From positions 5,131,501 through 5,195,500 of the forward strand of contig NC_054758.1 in assembly GCF_018143015.1 (NCBI RefSeq): DNA of 64,000 nucleotides, given 5' to 3'. A program made the position numbers and the translations under genes. Origin of the DNA: Lytechinus variegatus (Eukaryota > Echinodermata > Echinoidea > Temnopleuroida > Toxopneustidae). How positions within the stretch are numbered: the first letter of the stretch is position 1; every line of letters starts with the position of its first letter. A model generated the notes under the pieces. The model had not been told where the DNA came from. It did not search any database and was given only the letters and a program-made list of their open reading frames with translations. Of this stretch, positions 44,831 to 58,600 are shown one piece after another.

Positions 44831-47800
44831 TCATGATACTCGTGATAATAAGGGGTTTATTTTAGTGAGAAAATTAATTTGGGTCTCGTGGTATAATATG
44901 CTTTACGTAATTCCTTGGGCAAAGAGGTCCTGGCGAGACTCCGAAACAATAAATTAAACAAGAGGTGATAACGAAAGGACGACATTTATTCAGTTCGATT
45001 GGAGTCCAGTTAGCGTGTCAACAGAGAATGATTTTACAGCAGACAGATATCTTCATGATTAAACATGACATACATAAAAGCATGGATGAACACAAAAGGA
45101 CTAAATCATACACTCATTGTTTTCACAGTCAGTGACATTTTCGAGGTTACTCTCGGGCAGACGATTCAAGAACGTCTCGTTGAAAAGTCAGCGAAGAGAC
45201 AAAGAAGACGATTAAACGCAAAATGTCACGGTGAACTGATCCTTTATCTCCGGGAACCCAGCGGCCGAGATCCCATTCAAGCCCCGGTATCTGGAACACT
45301 GCCCTAAGCCTTCATCTTGTGAACGTGTTCATATTTTCACGGTCGATTGGCCCCGTCGTCCATCTCGATACGAAATTCATCTCATTCAAATTTGTGTCAT
45401 TATTTCATTTCGTGACAGAAGGGAAACGCCTAAATGAAGCACCTGCCAAGCGATGGAGAAGGCCTATATAATTCAATGCATTTTCACCGGTTTTAAAGAC
45501 CTTCCCCTTCGCCTGTAAAGCATTTATTACAATTCAAGCATTATGTTAATTAATAACGACTGCATTGTTCTCGATGGGGCATTGTATTTTTTTTATATAG
45601 TGTACGTCGCCTTTTGTCTCTTGCTAGCCAATGAAATATTCACTTTCTCCCTGGTAAGTATTTTTTCCTGCTAAGTCATTGGACGACCAGTTGCTTTGTT
45701 TGAAAATAATTATATACTTTACTATATAGGCCTATTGGAACTTTTATGAATTTGGGACTGATTAAAGGTAAAAGACAGTAGTTGCAGCAAACGATTATTT
45801 CATGAGAAAGTCTTAAAATTGTAAAAATATATCATATACATCTACATCTGGTACATCAATGTAAACTTATCTTTGTAAAAATCATGAAATCCTAGTTCAA
45901 AATCGATACTTCTGATGATCACTATAACGCAGGAAGGCATGTGGGACAGTGCATTCGAAAAATACCCGCCATTTTGATGAAATTCCGTGCTTATTTTGCT
46001 CATTTCACAGCAATTACGCATTTTTTCAGAGCTATTTGGCACATAATTTTATTCATACATACAAACACTTCGGTAATTTTAATTTGATTCTGTTCGAACT
46101 CATTTTGAGATCGTTACCACAACTGGTATTTTATCTTTTAACATGTTAAAGGTGACCCAATTATCAATATTTTCACCGATACAGTGTAATGTTTGGGTAA
46201 GACTTTATTTTATTTTTTTATGTTTGTTGATCAAGTTGTATCATGCAGGTAAACAGATCGAACGTTAGTCAATTTAGAATACCCTTGAGTTATTATACAT
46301 ACAATATTTTTCAGTGTTCACAATAAAATATAATTATGTCTCTAGATATCCTTAAAACATTAATATATGTTATAGAAAGTATTTGAAAAGTGATTCAATT
46401 GAAAAATAATGAAATAAGACGTACAAGAGGGCCCAGGAGAAACTGAAAGTAATGGGCGATTGAGAGAGAGAAAGAAAGTGGGGGGGGGGAAGAAGGGGGG
46501 TATGGGAGGAACGGGAAAGCATATAAATGGATGAAGATAACAATTGGCTTTTCGGCTCTAATGAATCACCCGCATAAAAAAAAAGAGAAAAAAAGTGTAG
46601 CAAACTCAGTTTGGTAGCAACAAAAAAGGTCGATTTTACTCCTTTTCATTCACAAAAAATCGATGTCCACACCACATAAACTTCGAGGATAAAGGTAGCC
46701 CAGTTTGCTAAAGGTTTCAAAACAATGCTGCACTTTGTGGGGTGCACGCGTGTGCCGTTCTTTGTTCCTCGCTGTCGTAATCCGGGGTGTTTTTGTACCC
46801 CTTCCACGAGCGAGGCTCGCGACACGAGCAACCGCAAATAATGTCCCTGCTTTGATGAAAGGCCTTGCGCAAGGAGAGAGGTGAGGGTGATGGTGGATAA
46901 AAATATATCAAATTTTTATGGCATTCATGACATATCAATTACATACAATAAAATGAATTTCCTGACTAAATAGTCATGGTAGTTGTGAAGTGGGATCAAG
47001 AAATTCATTCATCAAACTAAGCCAAATTATACTCAAAAAAATAATTTCGCTTTTAACTGTGCAAAGAAGAAGGTCAGATAAAAGTAGTCTGCGCCCTTGT
47101 TTTAAACATCACATTTGCATTAATATTTAAAGCTCTTTCAAATATATAGAGAATCGTGCGTATTGGTTCTTGAAACATCATTTAGCCTAACAGAATTCAT
47201 TTTCCGAGATCAAACTATTGATGAAACATGTGTTAAAAAATAATTATTTCGTCTCACTTTGTGTTTATAACGATATTTATAGCAAAAGCAAATAACGATC
47301 AAAGTGGTGGAGGGCAGTGTAGCTAGCAACTGAACAAAAATAGCATAATTATGACTCAAACTTGATATTGTACTGAGAAAGGAGAGTTGAGAAAATCGAT
47401 TTAACAGTTTCCACATCGGATGGGACACCTTTTTAATCGCCCGATCATTATATCCTAAGACATGGACCCCCTAAGTGCCCTCCCGCTGACCCCCATCCAA
47501 TTTCATCAAGGGGGCAGAACTGGAGGGGAACTAAAATTGAAAACCTACAAGATGAAAACAAAAACTGGAATATAGTCCCTTCTCCTGGTCCTAATCCCAT
47601 CTCAAACAAGCATTATTTCTCCTGCTTTATTTTGGAGAGGAATTTACACCTCCATTCATGGTAATATCTCCCCAAGAACAAGCGAGGATTGAGAAAAAGT
47701 AACTAAACGGACGCCTTTGTCATGAAATCCCATCAGACCGACAATAGGACCTGTAGTGTGAGACCTATACTATAGCAGCAGGGCTTCTGAGCGGAGAGAT

Positions 47801-48278
47801 GGCGACAAGTGCACGGGGAGTTCTCCGGGTTGGGCTTTGTCCCCCTTTCGCTATTGATGATCGAGATTTCGTCACACCCCCTTTCGGGGGCTTGTTTGCT
47901 TTCGTTTAACTCATTTTCGGAGGGGGAGCTTTTGTCTCTTGAAATTTCGACTAAATTCAATGAAAGTTCTTTGTTTAATCAATGAGATTGTCCTAGAGCG
48001 AGCGAGTATAATCCATAAGCCCATGCTTATAAGCCTACTATTTTTTTCTCTTATTACTTTCGCTGTTTCATTGCCCATCTGTTGATACTTCAATTATGTT
48101 TGTTTTTTGTTTTGTTCTTTGCAGCTTTAACGCCCCCTTATCTTACCTCTTTCATTATGTACTATCATATCCATGTATAGAAATTTTGTATCATTGATTA
48201 ATAATAATGCGCAAGAACCTGATAAAAATTTGTTGTTTATAACAAAATATTCGCTTACACAAAATCTAAAGCGCTCCA

Positions 48279-48350
48279 ATTGGCTCTCCATATTTAAACC
48301 ACAACTTTAAACCAGTGTTTAATTCAAACCCGAGTTCAAAACACTGGCCT
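48279..48350. repeat. MITE family A fragment
   Basis: One terminal arm only: ATTGGCTCTCCATATTTAAA, then ACCACAACTTTAAACCAGTG and CCCGAGTTCAAAACACTGGC. Confidence 0.6.
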
Positions 48351-48904
48351 AACAGTTTACGATTCGCAATATCAATTACTGGTGAAAGAGCGTTCGATTA
48401 GAACATGGTTCGAATATTTTTTTGTATTGATTTATTCATATCTGATATTTGTACAGAATGACACATAAGTATTACCAACTTGGTGATCTTTCATTGTGAT
48501 ACATAGTTTAGATAAATGAATAATCAAATACATGTAAACTATATGTTACACTGCACCCCCCCCCCCACGATAAAAAACCCAACAGTACAAGATAATTTGA
48601 AGGGAACTAACTTACGAATTGAAATTTTGGAGTATATAAATCCCAAACAAACAAACACCTTGTCAATCACGAGCTTAGTCATTGGTCCGCAAGATTGAGA
48701 GTAAAAACTAAAACGTTATAGTTGAACTTGAAAAATCGCTCTTCCGTTTACCGTTAAAATGTGTGTAGGCAGATTATACTCATGGTCAAGGTCAAAGTCA
48801 CAGAAACATGAGGTTGTATGAACTTTGAGAAAGTGCAAATGCGTTGTCATGGTTGTTGATACCATGGGCCTGTTGAAACGGACACCGGTGAATCGTTTTT
48901 CCGG

Positions 48905-49304
48905 TAAATTGCCAATTCGTCTACTACCAACTCGTCCACTCACCACGTGGTCTATCTTCATTTAGTCTAATGCCATTCCGTCCATCAACATTTCGTCTAA
49001 CAGCCATTTGGTCCATTACCTATTTGGTCCAATCATCTCTCCGTCTAATTGTTTTTGACAATTTCGTCTAATAACCAATTGGTCTAATATTCATTTTATT
49101 TTCATTCATTTTGCACAATTAACATGATTAACACTTAGCCTAATTAGACCAAGTTGAATATGGACTCAATGGCTTTTGGACCAACTGGTTATTAGATGAA
49201 ATGGTAAGTGGACGAATTGGCTATTAGACCATGTGGATAGTGGACGACCCGATGGTAAACCAAATGATGGACGAATTCGTAATTGGACGAATTGACATTA
49301 GACC
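48905..49304. repeat. Inverted repeat of degenerate short units
   Basis: About 400 bases. The left half is a chain of 13-18-base units such as ATTTGGTCCATTACC, ATTTCGTCTAACAGCC and ATTGGTCTAATATTC; the right half is the same on the opposite strand (GGACCAACTGGTTATTAG, GGACGAATTGGCTATTAG). The turn-round lies near 49110. Confidence 0.75.
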
Positions 49305-52300
49305 AATATTTGAACTAAACCCATATGAAGTATGCATGAGCTTGCGAACTTCAGGATTTTTTTTATAGTGCCTCGGAAAGAGAAGCACATGATTTTTCTC
49401 ACTCACTTGATGATTTTTTATTTAAATGTCATTCGAAATAGAAATATTGTCTGCCCTCGATGTGCATCTGTATAATATGTGAAAATCATGTATACAGTTG
49501 TTTCACAAAGGTTTTGTAGGATGGAGCTAGACATTTGAGAGAAATCCAAATTGCGCTTCGAGCGAAATTTTCTAAAAAGCTGCGAGCGAGCAATACTTGC
49601 TGCCCCCCCCCCTCCGAAAAAACCCATTTTAATCAAAGAATAATATATCACAGTCATTTCACCATTTTCTCTTTCCTTTACTTTATCTTGGTCGATGATA
49701 ATATGTATCATTATTATATTATTTATATTTTTTATTTACTTTTCTTATGTATTTTTTTCTTGGGGATGGCGTTGATTTTTCTACAACCGAATTGTGTAAT
49801 GATGGCAGAAAGTTTACGGGCAACTCAACTAGCTATCAATGCTGACCTTGTTAACTGGGTTTTTCTGTCACGGGGCCTGTTAAAACCATTCCAAACGCTT
49901 CTTTAAAAAACTGGTAAACATTATGAAATTCTTTGCCTTTTGATGAGAAAGCCAAATTTGTCCAAATTGTTGGGAAATTTATTCCAAATTTCCGTTCTGC
50001 CCGCCTCTCGGCGACGCGAACAAAACACGGGCAGGGTTGAGCTGGGGGTCAATCGGTCATTTTGAGGGGGGTAATGAAAGATTGGATGTTCCGCTCTGGA
50101 CGATGGACGCTGCTTGATTGGTGATGGATTGGAGAAGGGGAAGGGAGGGGTGGTTCAAGTTCAAAGGGAGGGTCAAGCGGTTCGAGTCACTAGAAGGGGA
50201 AGGGAGGTGCCGAGCATTCTAGTTTTGTCGAAAATTGTGTCGCGAGAATCTTATCTCTCGATCCCTCATCCCTCCTCTTCTCCCTTGCTCTTCCTCCCAT
50301 ATCCCTCTCTCCTCTTCCACCCACTTCTCCCATTCTCTTCCCCTCCCACCCACCCGCCCGTATAGCTCTGTTTCCCTCTACTTATCCCTCCCCTCTCCAT
50401 TCCTCAGGACATAACCTCTCCTTCTAGAGGGGGGGGGGTAAACACACATTTCAGACATTGCACAGTTATCTATTTAAAAAAATAAGGCAATTTAAAAAAA
50501 AAAGTGCGGCACGGCATTTATGGCCCCTCGGTACATTTTATTTACATTGCAGTTTTTTTTTATATCATACGTTGCAAATATTTATTCAAAAAAATGTTTA
50601 TAGGTACAAACGTAAGCACGAAAAAAAAAACCTATAACACAAGGAAAAAACAAGCCGACCCCATTCTGCGTTTTCCTCCTTTACCACCCATCCTCTCTCT
50701 CTCTCTTTACATCCCAACTGTACCCCCCCCCCCCACAACAACAAACAGGGACGCCAGTGAAAGCAGTCCCCTTGTCTCATGCAATATCACAACTATCAAC
50801 GCTGACTCCTGTATGGGATTATGTCAGGTGATTATTTTGGCGGGTGCGTCGCGTGCCGAACTGTCAAAAATCATCACGATCGATTTCTCTTGAAGGACGA
50901 TCGTCATGATGATCGTCGTCTGTCGCTCGGGTCTTCGCCTCGCCACTGAAAACGAATGGATGACGATGTTTTTTCTTCAAATCATTTGCTCCGATGTTTT
51001 CAGAGCAAGCAGGTAACGTGATCAATGACTCGTCTCGTCACAAGTGACCCCTTTCATACACTCATACAAGTGCATAACTCTGCCAACTATGACATATATG
51101 AGATAATGATGATATGAATGAAGTTCGACAAATCAAGCGATTATAGCGTTTGCTCTATTGTGTACAATTCCAAGTGATGTTTCACGGTTCAAATTAATTC
51201 CTTCCAAAACGCAATCTTTTATCGTCCAAGTGCCACTTTATAATTATGTGTTTGATTTGAATCTAGGCACATTTCAAGAAAGCCTTTACAATGTAATGTA
51301 ACATGGAATATTTTGTCTCACATATTTTATTGCAAACAACATTACATCATATATCATGTACAAAGTTATCAGGCGATTACAGCACATCTGTGGAATGAAT
51401 ATTACCCGCGTGGAAAACCTCTATCTTTTAGAGACATGTTGGTAGCAAAAAAAATTGAACTAAATTTGGCGCGCTTTCTCGGTCTGACCCCGCGCTTTTT
51501 TATTGATCGACTGACGTAGCAATCGAAAACGGATAACCGGCTATTCATCTCTTAAAACCACTCTGGAGAAGGGTTTGTTTTATTTTCTCGAAGAAATCAA
51601 TCTTGTTCCTTTCAAAGGTCTACTTTGAGGCAAAATAATGAGTCTGCAAGAAGTCTTACAGCTTTCCTTTTGACTTTCTAAGCGTATCGATTGATACATT
51701 TGAGCCTTCAACAATACCGTGGTATGATGTCGCGTGGTCTTTTGTAGGCTTTATGATTGCTTCTTGATGATAACAACAATAGGAGCCACGCGCTCAAATT
51801 GATGGCAAAGTTGGAGTTTTATAGTTTTATAGATCGGGGCAATCATCCGGGAACTTTCGCATATGGCAATTATGGCATCGACATTAATCAAACAACCACG
51901 TGTAACTCAGGCATGACCAGAAGCTAAACGACGAAAACTTTTAGCGCCACTCACTTCGACAAGATAGTGATATATTTTACAAGTCGACTTCACAGTCTTA
52001 ACAATCTCGACTCATCAGCTATTGAGGTCGACAAGGCGAGACGAAATTATCTTGCCTGGTAACCATGACGACATAACTTTTGAGTCGACTTGGGAAGATA
52101 ACTTTGAAATGGTGATAAGTCGACTTCAGTAGACATGATCTGACGTCATGGACGTCGGTCACTCCAACCAACACAATGACGGGCATATGGGTCCTCTTGT
52201 AGTAAAAAAAAAGAAAACTGTTACATGTTGCTGATCAAATTTGCCAAGATTCGAGCTTACTTTGAGCTAAGGTCCTATTGTTTGGATTGCTATATTTGTT

Positions 52301-52415
52301 TTTGATGTTAATATTATTCACAGAAAATCTACAATTATTCTTAGCCCGTCATAAAACCAATTTAACACAAACATTATGTAAATAATATAATAGAATAATG
52401 TTTTAAAATATATTT

Positions 52416-52421
52416 TTTATT
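52416..52421 (-). terminator. P450 poly(A) signal
   Basis: AATAAA on the minus strand about 50 bases past the P450 stop. Confidence 0.5.
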
Positions 52422-52470
52422 CTATTATCTACATGAATAGCAGCTGATTTCAATCACGTCGATGATTCCA

Positions 52471-52646
52471 TCAAATCTTTTTGGCGTGTATCTTGAAAGG
52501 ATCGGGTATGTTGGTAAGACCGTGCTTGCCACCGATGCTTGTCGGTGCATCCTCTGGCAAGGTGAGCGAGAAATGCTGTAGAAGGCTGGTCATGAACAAG
52601 AATACTTCCATGCGAGCAAGGTGCTCCCCGGGACAAACTCGCAAAC
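52471..52646 (-). CDS. P450 exon 5 (heme loop)
   Basis: Acceptor CACACAG|GTTTGC; completes the FxxGxRxCxG signature as GLRVCPGEHLARMEVFL, then the C-terminal beta region ending PDPFKIHAKKI and TGA at 52473-52471. Confidence 0.93.
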
Positions 52647-55600
52647 CTGTGTGATTCATCGACACAGAAAGAGTATCGATAATACCTCGGTCACATTTGC
52701 TCTATGGCGACCGTACGGCGAGTCAAAAACAGCCATTTAAACATTTTTTGTACCAGCTACATATTTGGTTTGAATTGAAATTAACAAAACGGCTGTTTTC
52801 GACTCGCCATACGGCCGCCATAGAGCAAATGTGACCAAGGTTTTAATAAATGAATTAAAGATAAATGAATGCAGTTGCAGTTAACACCGATTTAATAAAA
52901 AAAAAAGGTATGTAAAACCATGGACCTACTACCTTGCTAGTAGGTCCATGGTAAAACCAAGGTGAATTGCCACCATTATCATCGTAGATATAGATCTGGT
53001 ACATTACATGAATTTTGTGAAACCATGTAATCAAAGACACCGGCGGATCCAGGGTGGGGGCAAAGCCGGCCCGTGTCCCCCCCCCTTGAGAGATACACTT
53101 AAAATATGTCATGTAAAATTGCCGGTGAAACAGAAGTGTGCCCCCCCCTTGAGAGGCACAATTAAAATATGTCATGTAAAATTGCCGGTGAAACAGAAGT
53201 GTGCCCCCCCACCCCCTTGAAAATGAAGACCTTTTTCTTTCTTCCTTGTCAATTTTTTCGGGCCACAATATCCTTAAGTTTTGGTTAAAACCTTTTTTTT
53301 CTTTTGTTTTTTTTGCTTGTCAAATTTTCCTCGGAAAAATGTGCCCCTTTTTTGGAAAATCCTGGATCTGCCCCTGCTTGGGTGGTCATTTAATGGATTT
53401 TGTATACAAATTCATTTTGAAGTCATTGCCACTTTCTTTTTCTTTTCTTTTGTCTTGTTTTCCTTTCCTTTCCTTTTCTTTCCTGATAACAGGAGCAAAA
53501 GTCTTATTTCAAGGAACTTTGAAGCTCCTTGCTTATTTGCACCAGAATCCAACACTAACAGCACCTTGCGGGGTGCAATTTTGCATGCTATGTGGAAAAG
53601 GGTATACAAGTGATTACGTGATGAGGATGACAATGATGTAGGCCTAAATGTTGATTATGCCTAACGTGATTACTGGTAGTGGTAGTAGTGGCGGTGGTTG
53701 TATTGCTCTCATTATAGTGGTAATGAACTACGCCTTACCAAAACCAAACGGAAGCGGCTCCAGCTTCTTGTTGAATTGCCCTTCTGCATCAAGAAACCTC
53801 TCCGGCTTAAACTCTAGAGGATCCTTCCAAAGATTACCGCTCCGCGACAGGTACCACAAGTTGGCAATAACCGCACTCCCCTTTGTGACGTCATATCCGC
53901 CCACCTTGCAATCACGCGACGCGATGTGGGGAACGTGGATCGCAACCGCCGGATGAAGCCGCATGCACTCCGCCAACGTCGCTTCCGTGAACGGCATGGA
54001 GTGGCGATCGGAGAAGCGCGGGGACTTGTCGCTTCCGACCACATCGACAATCTCCTGGCGGACGCGTTCTTGGATTCCAGGGTGAACTGCTAACGTGAAT
54101 ATCATCCAGGAGATACTGGTTGTAGAGGTTTCAAAGCCACCCAAGAGCACGTCGAAGCTGGTAGCCAGTAGATTGAGCTCATCGAAAGTTCCTGGGTTAT
54201 TCTAAAAACAATTGAACGAAAGACGCAATTTTAGGAAGTCTAATGTAATTTCATCCCACGTAATGTAATTCCTTTCCTCAATGCATGAATGTAGCCTATA
54301 CATGAAGCTGACATAGCAAAACCCTAAACCACCTTTCATTGAGTAACTAACATAACCAACATCTGAACATGTCAAGGATTCGCAGATCTACGCCCAGGAA
54401 ATGAAGTGTGGAACAGTGATTATTCTTTATGGCATATTTGGTTTTTGTCTAATAGGCTATTGATCAAAGACGATTGAAATTATGATTGTCTTATTAAAAC
54501 ACAGGGACCAATTAAATGTTTACTTGAATCTCTCATTTGATTTATTTGGTTTTGGTATTGACCTCAAAGTTTGAAGTCCTTGACCTTGGTCTTGGTGTAG
54601 GTACTCAATCGAGGGAGGAATGAAGCCTGACGGGGCCAGGGAATATGATTAAGAAGGTAACTACAAGTCAATGCATAATATAGCACCTATTATGATCATA
54701 TAGACCCTGGCCTTGGACTCTAGGTATATTTGGTCGTGTGGTCTTGTCTAGTAATTGACCTTGGCTTTGGACGTCTGGAGGCATTTGCTTGAGATCATTG
54801 GCCTTGACAAGTGGCGGACCGTGACCCGGAGGAGACAAAACATTGGAGGGGCACTGTAATGCTGTGCTCCTCCAATGCTTTGTCTCCTCCGGGTCACGGT
54901 CCGCCACTGGCCTTGACCACAGGCAGTGAGGCATTGTCCTGTCTTTGACCTAGGTCTGTGTGACCTCATCTACAGCTTTCTGGCCTTGCGAACATCAAAG
55001 TACCTACTACAGTACTAGCATGACAAGTATGACCGACGGCCTTCAACACCCCCTAACAATTCCACCTACCTCTTCCTTTCGTTTGTACATCTCCTTCAAG
55101 TAGCAGCCGATGAAATCTGTCCCAGGTTTGTCCGGGTCGAACTCAGCCTTGTGAGTCTCTACGGATCTCCGGAGCACATCAAGCATCTCCACGCTGAGGG
55201 ACACGATTTCCGTCTTGGCCGAGGACGGAAGCTTCGCCAGGATCGGCATGATTGAGAAGAGACCAGCCGGTCCGATGATCTTGTAGATCCGGTGCGAGCA
55301 TTCGATGAGGTGCTTGAATTCTTCGTCGTCGTGGTCGTAGTTGATGCCGGTGATGATGCGGGTGATGATGTTTGCGATGGCGATGTTGATCCTGATAGCT
55401 GGGTCGAAGCTCTCGTTGCTTTTATTTTCAATCTCTTTCAACAGCCTGTCCACCTCGGATCCGATGATTTCCTCGAATCTAACAGGAGAACAAATTTCAT
55501 AACTAAACTTAACCATGTTAACGATGACGATGTAAAAAATATGCAACTTTAGGCATACTTAAATCAAGACGTTGAATTTGATAACAGTGCCTATATAATA

Positions 55601-58600
55601 GGTTCAATCGAAGGTACCGACATTATGAAAAAAAATCACCTTTTCTTCTATCTTTTCTTCATTACATCCGACTTTTCTGATTGATCAGTGATTCGATCTC
55701 GATTTGGAAGAAAATGGAAACCCAAATCAGAAAAAAAAGTGATGACTTGCATCTTCAATTCACTTCATAAAATCCATGTACATTATGAATTACAATGTAA
55801 ATATATGGATTTGTCAGTCGAATTGTCCCTGCAACGAATGACCTGTAAATTTGATTTTTAATCAGAATGATTTGCTACTTTGCTTGACCTTGAAATGTTT
55901 GAATGAGTAGTCACTTGAACGTTACTTCTTTTTACCATGTTTACGTGTGTTTTTTATCCAAAATAAAATTTGATTAATTTAATTCAATTGAAATACCCTG
56001 TTTTTTTTCATCGCCATCAACATACTGATACAGTTTCAATCTATTGTCGCAAACCAGTCTTGGGTTTCAAGAAATTCATAAACCATGCAAACGGGAAGCG
56101 TTTCATGAAACAAAGAATCAGGAATTTCCACTATTGTTATAAGCTACTGAAATCCTTGCATCTGATTAGCTCAGAGCGATAAAACTCTTCATGAAATGCT
56201 CCCCCATTGCTCCATCTTACCTTATCACACCCGAATCGATTTTCTTGAAAACTTTTAGGAAGAATCGACGTTGTTCCTTCCATACCTCCCCATTTGAGGC
56301 CGCAATTCCTGAAAAGGGACGAAATTAGGGGAATGTTCATCATCACAGTCATTAATCATCAGCATCGTCGTCCTCACTAATAATCACCACCATCATCATG
56401 ATTCAACATCGTCACCGCCATCATCAGTATCGTCATCATAGTCACTTTAATCAAACCCATCATCGCCGTCACCATAAACATCGTCATTTTCATCATCATC
56501 ATCATCATCATCATCACCACCACCACCATCATCATGACTACCATCATCATAATTACCATCATCATCATAATCATTATTACCATCGTCATCATCATCGTCA
56601 TCCACATTACCATCATCATCATCGATCACCATCCACTTCATCATCATCATCATCATAATCATCATTTTGGGGGTACTATTCATGTGAGGGAACTTAGCAA
56701 CCGAGCGAGATATTGTCAAACATGAAATGAAAACTGGTGATTTTAGTTCACTTTAGGGCTTGAATAGGAAGCTCATGACGGCACTTTGGGCTAGTTACTA
56801 TTTACATTATTTTTTCTTTCAGCTATTAAAAAAATCTGTAAAAAACCTGGGAGCAAAGGATTTGATTGGAGGAAAAAAAAAAGGGGGGGGGGGATGAGCA
56901 CTTGTCTACAGGCCCCGTCTACACCTCACCTGATGGTGCCATTTACTGCAGGGCGGCTAGCAGCCATTTGTGATTCCACTACCACCCCCTCCCCCATCCA
57001 CCCCAAATTGAGCAAAAAATAATCGTACACAAATTCATACAAACGATAATCATGATATCCCACAATGCCTGCACTTAAATTTGATATCAGAACAAAATTT
57101 GCAAATAATGTGTTTCGTGTTATTATTCATTCTCACATGCATGCATTGTCATGCATAATAGGCCTGTATCTAGAATGTACTTTGATCGGGACAGGGCAAT
57201 GAACTAGACTTCCAGATCACGTGCATTGATACTAACAATTCATGGCAATTCGCACGTGAATATAGCTATAGAATTGGGGTTGGTGTTAATTTGGCTTGGA
57301 TTTTCCAGAAATCGCTCTTGGGAAACATTATTCAGACTTCCATTCTATTGAGATATTTCCTGAAAGTATTGTATGGTCTTTGCTATAATCTACGCAGTAG
57401 TTCCGTCGATGTTCTGAATTGTCTGAGACCATATTTGTTCTACTATATCGGCTCTATCATCTCTAAAATACACCATTGAAATAAAACTCTGTTGTATAGG
57501 CATAAAATCAGGGGCGGTGCAGAGGGGCGACTATCCCAAATTATCAACTGATTGAAAAGTGGTATTATTTAGTTCATAAATATTATTTGCAAACGCGAAC
57601 TAAGAAAAGGAAGTTGCCATTTTCTGGTCATAGATACAGGCCTAAATCGTCACAACCATATTTCGTTTGTTTTCACGTTTTATCACATGTGAACTAAAAA
57701 TCATATCAAAAGAGAAAATAAAGCTCAGAACTTGGCTAGGTTTGTTGAAAGCAAGGATATTGTGACGTCATGAGCCAGAGATTGGGAAAGCAAACATGGT
57801 GAACGGGGCCAAATTTGTTATAAAAAAAGTCACGAGCTAGGCGAGCGAGCAAGACTTTCGACAAATTTAATACGAAAAGCTTGTTTTGCGATAGATTATT
57901 CAGAAATATGATATTTTCACTCATTTTTGTCTTTGCCCTTTTTTCCCTCGGCCATGCCACTTTGGGGCCGGGTCCCAACCCCCCCCCCCACCCCTGCTAT
58001 ACGCCAGCGGTTGACATTACATCAACATCGTTCTGTCTTCTGATCAACAACAAAATATAACGTCCTTTTAGGTCGATCGTCATGCCCAACCCCATCAAAA
58101 TATTCTGAGGTCGCTACCTGATATTTCTGAGAATGTAGGCAACACTAGCGAGCGCCCCCCCCCCCCCCCAAAAAAAATACAGGAAAATCAGGCAAACCCG
58201 GGGACCTGGCCAGGGGGGGGGTATCTATTTTCAGGACGGTATATGATAATCAATGTTCAGTACCTCCAAGTAAAAATGTAATAGTTCTTCCCTGGCCAGG
58301 TCCCTGGGCATACCCCCTCAAAATAAAACAATTTATGTAAAAATTGTCAGACCCGAGCCCCACGATCCCCTACGGTTCTCACCGTTATTCACTCTGCCCG
58401 TCTTGTCGTCAGCCATTTCAAAAGTAATCCTGTCGTTGATATACGGGATCTGATGAAAGGCCTCTGAAATAAGACCAGGATCTGCAAGGATGTAGACCCT
58501 GGTCCCAAGCAGCTTAAAAGCAAAGATGGGTCCGTACTTGTGACTCCACTCATCCACGACTTCATGCTGCTGTCGTTTGGTGAGGATCAAACTCAAGACG

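Larger units (their letters stand above)
41291..52415. other. Intergenic, no host gene seen
   Basis: Between the LTR element and the P450. Apart from the listed repeats, 45000-48270 and 49310-52415 contain no frame with family features. A region at 51960-52170 repeats TCGACTT and GACAAG motifs and may be another small repeat. Poly(G) and poly(C) runs recur. Confidence 0.5.

Noticed and set aside
45065-45307. 80-codon plus-strand frame
   Set aside because: It starts with a plausible ATG but has no motif, no splice context and no neighbour support.
50114-50365. 83-codon plus-strand frame
   Set aside because: Its composition comes from purine-rich and then pyrimidine-rich low-complexity DNA.
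53648-53956. 102-codon plus-strand frame
   Set aside because: It is antisense to P450 exon 4.
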